Below, in pieces: positions 6,435-9,524 of a stretch of 9,524 bases of DNA. Position numbers and translations under genes: made by a program. The notes under the pieces are model-generated. The model made no database searches. It saw only the letters and a list, made by a program, of their open reading frames with translations, and was not told the origin of the DNA. Each line of letters starts with the position of its first letter. Position 1 is the stretch's first letter. Origin of the DNA: Pseudomonadota bacterium (GTDB taxonomy: Bacteria; Pseudomonadota; Gammaproteobacteria; Burkholderiales; Burkholderiaceae_B); contig JAEWEH010000469.1 in the NCBI GenBank assembly GCA_023389535.1, positions 1-9,524 of the forward strand. Direction: 5' to 3'.

Positions 6435-7268
6435 TCAGCCCTCCGAGCCCTCATAAATAGAAGGCTGGCCGCGTCCCATTTTGCGCGCGCGGCGGGCGAC
6501 GGCGCGGCGCGACATCTCGGAATCCAAAATCAATCGGCCTTTGAGCCGGCCTTGCAGGCGCTGCACGGACGCCTGGGCGTCCGCCATGTGATCGTTCATC
6601 AGCTCGCGCATCTGTTCGCCGTTGCGCTCACGCGCCGCGGCCAGCAAGCGGCGATGGAAGTCAACGTTGGTGCTGCCGAAACGCTGCAGTTCCGGCGGCG
6701 GCATTTTATTATCGAATACCGTCAGCTGACGTATCATCTGATTGATCATTTCGCATACGAAACGCAGGAATGGATTGGGGCAAGCCTGCACCAGAATGTC
6801 GTGAAAGGTCAGGTCCTCTTGGCGCTGGATGATCAGGTCGCTTACGTCCGAAACTGAATGATCGCAGCGCTGGATGCTTTGTTCCAATGCTTCCAGTTGC
6901 TCATCGCTAAGATGAGGCACGACGCTCGCGGCCATTTCCGGCTCCAGCAGCCGGCGTACCTGGTAGATATCGTCGATGGAGACTTCTTTGAAAAAAAGAT
7001 AGTTCTGCATCAGCTGGAACGTGCGGTCCATGGTGACTTCCACCACCGTACCACCGCCGCCGGGCCCTGTCGTCACTTTAATCAGGCCCTGCACCTCGAG
7101 CGACTTCAGCGCTTCGCGCACCGTGCTTTTGCTGACATTGAACATTTCCTGCAGCTCTTGCTCGCGTGGCAGCCTGTCCCCCGGAACCAGGTTCTTGGTC
7201 GTCATCAGGCGCTTAATTTCTTCGGCCATCAAATCGCTGCGTTTGGGCTGACCCAATCCCGGCTTCAT
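6435..7268 (-). CDS. GntR-family transcriptional regulator, FadR/FCD subfamily
   Basis: A 277-residue DNA-binding regulator. Residues about 11-80 are the GntR winged helix, including the signature GDRLPREQELQEMFNVS (30-46) and STVREALKSLE (48-58). Residues about 98-235 are an FCD effector domain with a plausible metal or ligand site: D152 and H156 (in DLTFH), H205 (in DFHRRL) and H227 (in NDHMAD). The last 40 or so residues (238-277) are rich in Arg and Lys (RLKGR, RRAVARRARK) and extend past the usual FCD end. AGAGG (7280-7276) is seven bases before the ATG, supporting this start. The gene is convergent with the Bug gene and divergent from the Liv-type operon, which makes that operon its likely target. 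FCD regulators usually respond to organic acids or amino acid-related compounds; the ligand is unknown. Confidence 0.93.
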   Translation of the reverse strand: MKPGLGQPKRSDLMAEEIKRLMTTKNLVPGDRLPREQELQEMFNVSKSTVREALKSLEVQGLIKVTTGPGGGGTVVEVTMDRTFQLMQNYLFFKEVSIDDIYQVRRLLEPEMAASVVPHLSDEQLEALEQSIQRCDHSVSDVSDLIIQRQEDLTFHDILVQACPNPFLRFVCEMINQMIRQLTVFDNKMPPPELQRFGSTNVDFHRRLLAAARERNGEQMRELMNDHMADAQASVQRLQGRLKGRLILDSEMSRRAVARRARKMGRGQPSIYEGSEG

Positions 7269-7316
7269 GCGTGTACCTCTATTCTATTTTTGTTTGTAGG
7301 ATCATTGGTCGTTCAC

Positions 7317-7334
7317 GTTTGCAACAGTGCCAAC
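7317..7334. promoter_or_regulatory. Imperfect dyad GTTTGCA-ACAG-TGCCAAC
   Basis: Two 7-base arms match at six of seven positions around a 4-base spacer. The dyad lies about 50-66 nt upstream of the GntR start, where an autoregulatory operator would be expected. Binding by the GntR protein is inference; the site does not match the classical FadR consensus. Confidence 0.3.
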
Positions 7335-7396
7335 CGATCGCCCTTGGCGCCTTTGAGCATGTCCGCGTATGCGGGTTTCACCTGATTATCGAACGC

Positions 7397-7425
7397 TTGA
7401 CAGCCAATATTGCCTCACGCATTAT
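7397..7425 (+). promoter_or_regulatory. Sigma70-type promoter of the Liv-type operon
   Basis: A perfect -35 box TTGACA (7397-7402) is followed after 17 bases by CATTAT (7420-7425), which matches four of six -10 positions. Transcription would start near 7432 and leave a leader of about 138 nt before the TTG start at 7570. It is the best promoter-like sequence seen in the window. Confidence 0.6.
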
Positions 7426-7455
7426 ACCCGCGAGGCGAATAATCCTATTAATACT

Positions 7456-7471
7456 ATTTATCACTATAAAT
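7456..7471. promoter_or_regulatory. Candidate operator ATTTAT-CACT-ATAAAT
   Basis: A perfect inverted repeat with 6-base arms and a 4-base spacer lies in an AT-rich stretch, 25-40 bases after the predicted transcription start. ACTAT is repeated at 7453 and 7463, one helical turn apart. The position suits repression by the divergent GntR protein. AT-rich dyads also arise by chance, so confidence is limited. Confidence 0.35.
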
Positions 7472-7486
7472 TAGGCTAGCCAGAAG

Positions 7487-7518
7487 GGCGCAATGCATCA
7501 CGGCGCCAGGTGTTTTTT
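7487..7518 (+). terminator. Possible leader hairpin with T-run (weak terminator or attenuator)
   Basis: GGCGC (7487-7491) pairs with GCGCC (7503-7507) around an 11-base loop. AGGTG and then six T residues (7513-7518) follow. The stem is short and is separated from the T-run by five bases, so it is a poor intrinsic terminator. It sits in the leader between the predicted promoter and the receptor gene, where it could modulate transcription. Confidence 0.25.
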
Positions 7519-7557
7519 CAAATAACGATCAATCACACGCCATACCAATGGCACACC

Positions 7558-7562
7558 AGGAG
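7558..7562 (+). promoter_or_regulatory. Ribosome binding site for a TTG start
   Basis: AGGAG lies seven bases before the TTG at 7570. The upstream in-frame GTG at 7510 has no such site, and starting there would put 20 residues ahead of the Tat motif. This site decides the start. Confidence 0.8.
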
Positions 7563-7569
7563 ACTTACT

Positions 7570-8769
7570 TTGAACCGCCGTGATCTTCTAAAGCTTTCTG
7601 CTCTTGCAGCACTTCCGGGCTCCCTGCTTTCCGGCCGACAAGCATTTGCACAAGCGGATGCGATTCAATTCGGTTGTCCGGTTCCCATTTCAGGGCCTTT
7701 CGCCGCTAATGGCAAGTATGCCGACCTTGGCATGAAGCTGGTGCTGCAACAGTACGGCAAGGCCCTGGACCGCCCGTTGGCTTATACCGCGCTCGATACC
7801 GAAGGCAAGCCTGCGACAGCGGTCCGGCGCGTCCAGGAAGCCGCGCAGCAGAAGAATACGCAATTCTTCGCCGGCGGCATCCTGTCGTCGGAATCGTTGG
7901 CCATGGGTAAAGAGATCGAACGTTCCGGCGGCATATTCTTTACTACGGCGGGCGCCGACGAAATTACGGGTAAAGACTGCAATAACGCTACGTTCCGCTG
8001 GTCGGTGCCTACATTCGGCGCCATCGAACAAACCGTTCGTCCTTTGATCGATCTACATCCCAAAGCCAAGCGCTGGTACACCATCACGCCCCAATATGTC
8101 TTCGGCGACGGCCTGCTTAACGCAGCAAAAGACATCTTCAAGGAAAAGGGCCTGGAACACGTCGGCAACAGCTACCACTCGCTGAATGAAAAGGAATTCA
8201 GCGGCTATCTGACCAATGCCATGGCCGCCAAGCCCGACGTTTTGCTGATCCTGAACTTTGGGTCGCAATCGTCCGACACGCTGCGCCAAGCCGCCAGCTT
8301 TGGCATGAAGAGCGACACCATCATTCTCGTCGCCTGGGCTTCGGGGCTGGAACAGTTTGAAGGGTTGGGCGCGGACTTGTGCGAAAACGTCTATTTCGGC
8401 GCCCAGTACTGGCACAACATCGACTCGCCCGCCAACCGCGACCTGGTCCAGCGCTGCAAGGCGGAATTCAAAGCCAACCCCAACTACAGCTTAGCGGGTT
8501 CGTATATCTGCACCAAGATCATGCTGGACGCCATCATCAAGACTGGCAGCGTCGATCCCAAAGCCGTCATCAAGACGCTGAAAGGGTTCTCGTACGATGG
8601 CCTGACCGGCAAAGAAGAAGTTCGCGCCGGCGATCATCAAGTCATGAAGAATTACTACTTGCTCAAGGGCAAGGCAAAGGCCGCCATGAAAGACAAGGAT
8701 GACTACGCCGACATCGTGCATTCGGGGCAATCCTTCCTGGCCCTGGATCAAACCGGCTGCAAACTGTAA
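7570..8769 (+). CDS. Branched-chain amino acid-type (HAAT) ABC transporter, periplasmic binding protein, Tat-exported
   Basis: A 399-residue type I periplasmic binding protein (Peripla_BP_6/LivK-like) that should bind an amino acid, amide or aromatic/organic acid for the permease encoded next. With the TTG start the protein begins MNRRDLLKLSALAAL, an N-terminal twin-arginine signal (RRDLLKL) with a likely AFA/QA cleavage after residue 27, so it is probably exported folded. The mature protein contains IQFGCPVPISGPFAANG (32-48), ALDTEGKPATAVRRVQE (74-90), FFAGGILSS (99-107), TPQYVFGDG (173-181) and the C-terminal GFSYDGLTGKEEVRAGDHQ (339-357). Six cysteines (36, 137, 271, 296, 314, 397) include one two residues before the end and could form disulfides. 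This family covers many ligands besides Leu/Ile/Val, so the substrate is not assigned. It heads an operon opposite the GntR gene. Confidence 0.92.
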   Translation: MNRRDLLKLSALAALPGSLLSGRQAFAQADAIQFGCPVPISGPFAANGKYADLGMKLVLQQYGKALDRPLAYTALDTEGKPATAVRRVQEAAQQKNTQFFAGGILSSESLAMGKEIERSGGIFFTTAGADEITGKDCNNATFRWSVPTFGAIEQTVRPLIDLHPKAKRWYTITPQYVFGDGLLNAAKDIFKEKGLEHVGNSYHSLNEKEFSGYLTNAMAAKPDVLLILNFGSQSSDTLRQAASFGMKSDTIILVAWASGLEQFEGLGADLCENVYFGAQYWHNIDSPANRDLVQRCKAEFKANPNYSLAGSYICTKIMLDAIIKTGSVDPKAVIKTLKGFSYDGLTGKEEVRAGDHQVMKNYYLLKGKAKAAMKDKDDYADIVHSGQSFLALDQTGCKL

Positions 8770-8795
8770 TCCATCCACGGTAAACAGCATCCGAA

Positions 8796-8838
8796 GCGGC
8801 GCACGGCAGGCAAATTATTTCCAGCCGCCATGCGCCGC
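8796..8838 (+). repeat. Intercistronic stem-loop between receptor and permease genes
   Basis: GCGGCGCA (8796-8803) pairs perfectly with TGCGCCGC (8831-8838). An inner CGGC (8804-8807) pairs with GCCG (8824-8827), with a 3-base bulge (8828-8830) and a 16-base loop. There is no T-run, so termination is unlikely to be strong. A stable stem after a receptor gene is a known way of protecting the receptor mRNA and keeping it more abundant than the membrane subunits; that role here is inferred. Confidence 0.55.
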
Positions 8839-8871
8839 AGCTTTCCCACGAGAAATTGAAAAGACTCCCTC

Positions 8872-9524
8872 ATGAACGTCTATCTCCTGCAGGTCGTGAA
8901 TGGCGTCGGGATAGGCATGCTCTACTTCCTGCTGGCGGTAGGTTTGTCGATCATCTTCGGCCTGCTGCGCTTTGTGAACTTCGCACACGGCGCCTTTTAT
9001 TTGCTGGGCGCCTACTTCTGCTTTCAGGCCATCCAATGGGGCATGAGCTTTTGGGCGGCACTGGTCGTCGTCCCCCTCGTCATCGGCGCCTGTGCATGGC
9101 TGATGGAACGCACGCTGTTGCACCGCGTCTATAACCAGCCCCATGAATTCCACATATTGATCACCGTCGGCCTGGCCTTGATCTTGCAGGAACTCGTCAT
9201 CCAGATATGGGGTCCGCTAGGGGAAAACGTCGCTGTGCCGGACATGCTGCAAGGCGTCGTGCGCTGGGGATCATTCATCTATCCCAAGTATCGCGTCTTC
9301 GTCATCGTCTTCACCGCGCTGTTCGGCTGCGTACTATGGTGGATTCTTGAAGGAACGCGGCTTGGCAGCGCGGTACGCGCCGGCAGTGAATCAACAGAGA
9401 TGGTATCGCTGCTCGGCATCAATGTGTTTCGCATCTTCAGCCTGACCTTTGCACTGGGCGCTACGACCGCGGCGCTGGCCGGCGTGCTGGCCGCGCCCAT
9501 CCGGGGCGCCGAACCCTTCATGGG
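8872..9524 (+). CDS. LivH-type branched-chain amino acid ABC transporter permease (5' part, cut by window end)
   Basis: An inner-membrane permease of the LivH family. The frame stays open for 217 codons to the window edge; the family is usually about 290 residues, so roughly the last quarter is missing. The N-terminus reads MNVYLLQVVNGVGIGMLYFL followed by the family block LSIIFGLLRFVNFAHGAFYLLG (about 25-46, quoted here as IIFGLLRFVNFAHGAF). Later come HILITVGLALILQE (residues 94-107) and the EAA-like loop GTRLGSAVRAG with LLGINVFRIF (about 161-188), then the hydrophobic LGATTAALAGVLAAPI. The ATG at 8872 gives a standard N-terminus but no good Shine-Dalgarno site (AAAAGACTCCCTC precedes it). 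It lies 102 nt after the receptor gene, across a strong stem-loop. LivM, LivG and LivF genes would be expected beyond the edge. Confidence 0.92.
   Translation, partial: MNVYLLQVVNGVGIGMLYFLLAVGLSIIFGLLRFVNFAHGAFYLLGAYFCFQAIQWGMSFWAALVVVPLVIGACAWLMERTLLHRVYNQPHEFHILITVGLALILQELVIQIWGPLGENVAVPDMLQGVVRWGSFIYPKYRVFVIVFTALFGCVLWWILEGTRLGSAVRAGSESTEMVSLLGINVFRIFSLTFALGATTAALAGVLAAPIRGAEPFM

Larger units (their letters stand above)
7269..7569. other. Divergent control region between the GntR gene and the Liv-type operon
   Basis: About 300 bases without a gene. It holds the GntR ribosome site, an imperfect dyad at 7317-7334, a sigma70-like promoter at 7397-7425, an AT-rich stretch with a dyad at 7436-7472, and a hairpin plus T-run at 7487-7518. 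Short open frames across it look like chance. A GTG at 7510 is in frame with the receptor gene but has no ribosome binding site. Confidence 0.7.

Noticed and set aside
7281..7286. TAGAAT on the minus strand as the -10 box of the GntR gene
   Set aside because: It matches five of six positions, but transcription would begin after the ribosome binding site at 7280-7276, and no -35 is well placed.
6858..7385. Plus-strand open frame overlapping the GntR gene and the control region
   Set aside because: It is antisense to the GntR helix-turn-helix coding sequence and has no recognisable domain.

Overview
The window looks like an accessory solute-uptake and carboxylate-catabolism region of a betaproteobacterial chromosome, most likely Burkholderiales and perhaps Alcaligenaceae. 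This is an inference from three things: a Bug/TctC-type receptor standing without its membrane partners, neighbouring IclR and GntR/FCD regulators with ABC solute receptors, and the moderately GC-rich codon usage. No rRNA, tRNA, CRISPR array, transposase or integrase is visible. The coding frames run cleanly, with no frameshifts or internal stops.

Layout. (1) 1-56: probable last codons of an upstream gene. (2) 57-211: intergenic, with a 12-bp palindrome at its left edge and a spaced direct repeat. (3) 212-1696 (+): a polar amino acid ABC transporter receptor and permease, closest by eye to the cystine systems TcyJ/TcyL, with no ATPase gene after them. (4) 1769-2533 (-): an IclR-family regulator, divergent from the next operon. 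(5) 2681-6429 (+): a tight three-gene operon (gaps of 1 nt each) coding for an SCP-x-type thiolase-like enzyme, an acyl-CoA ligase of the AMP-forming superfamily, and a periplasmic Bug receptor. (6) 6435-7268 (-): a GntR/FadR-type regulator, convergent with the Bug gene and divergent from the last operon. (7) 7269-7569: a roughly 300-bp control region with a good sigma70-like promoter, dyads and a hairpin followed by a T-run. (8) 7570-9524 (+): the start of a branched-chain (HAAT/Liv-type) ABC operon, with a Tat-exported receptor that starts at TTG, a strong intercistronic stem-loop, and a LivH-type permease cut by the window end.

Working model (inference). The central operon probably handles one organic acid: the Bug protein binds it in the periplasm, the ligase makes its CoA thioester, and the thiolase-like protein acts on that thioester or a derivative. 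The divergent IclR protein is the natural candidate regulator. The GntR protein more likely controls the divergent Liv-type operon. The most notable points are the thiolase-like protein, which lacks the usual second catalytic cysteine and has no DUF35 partner nearby, the missing ATPase of the first transporter, and several unassigned dyad or repeat elements in the control regions.
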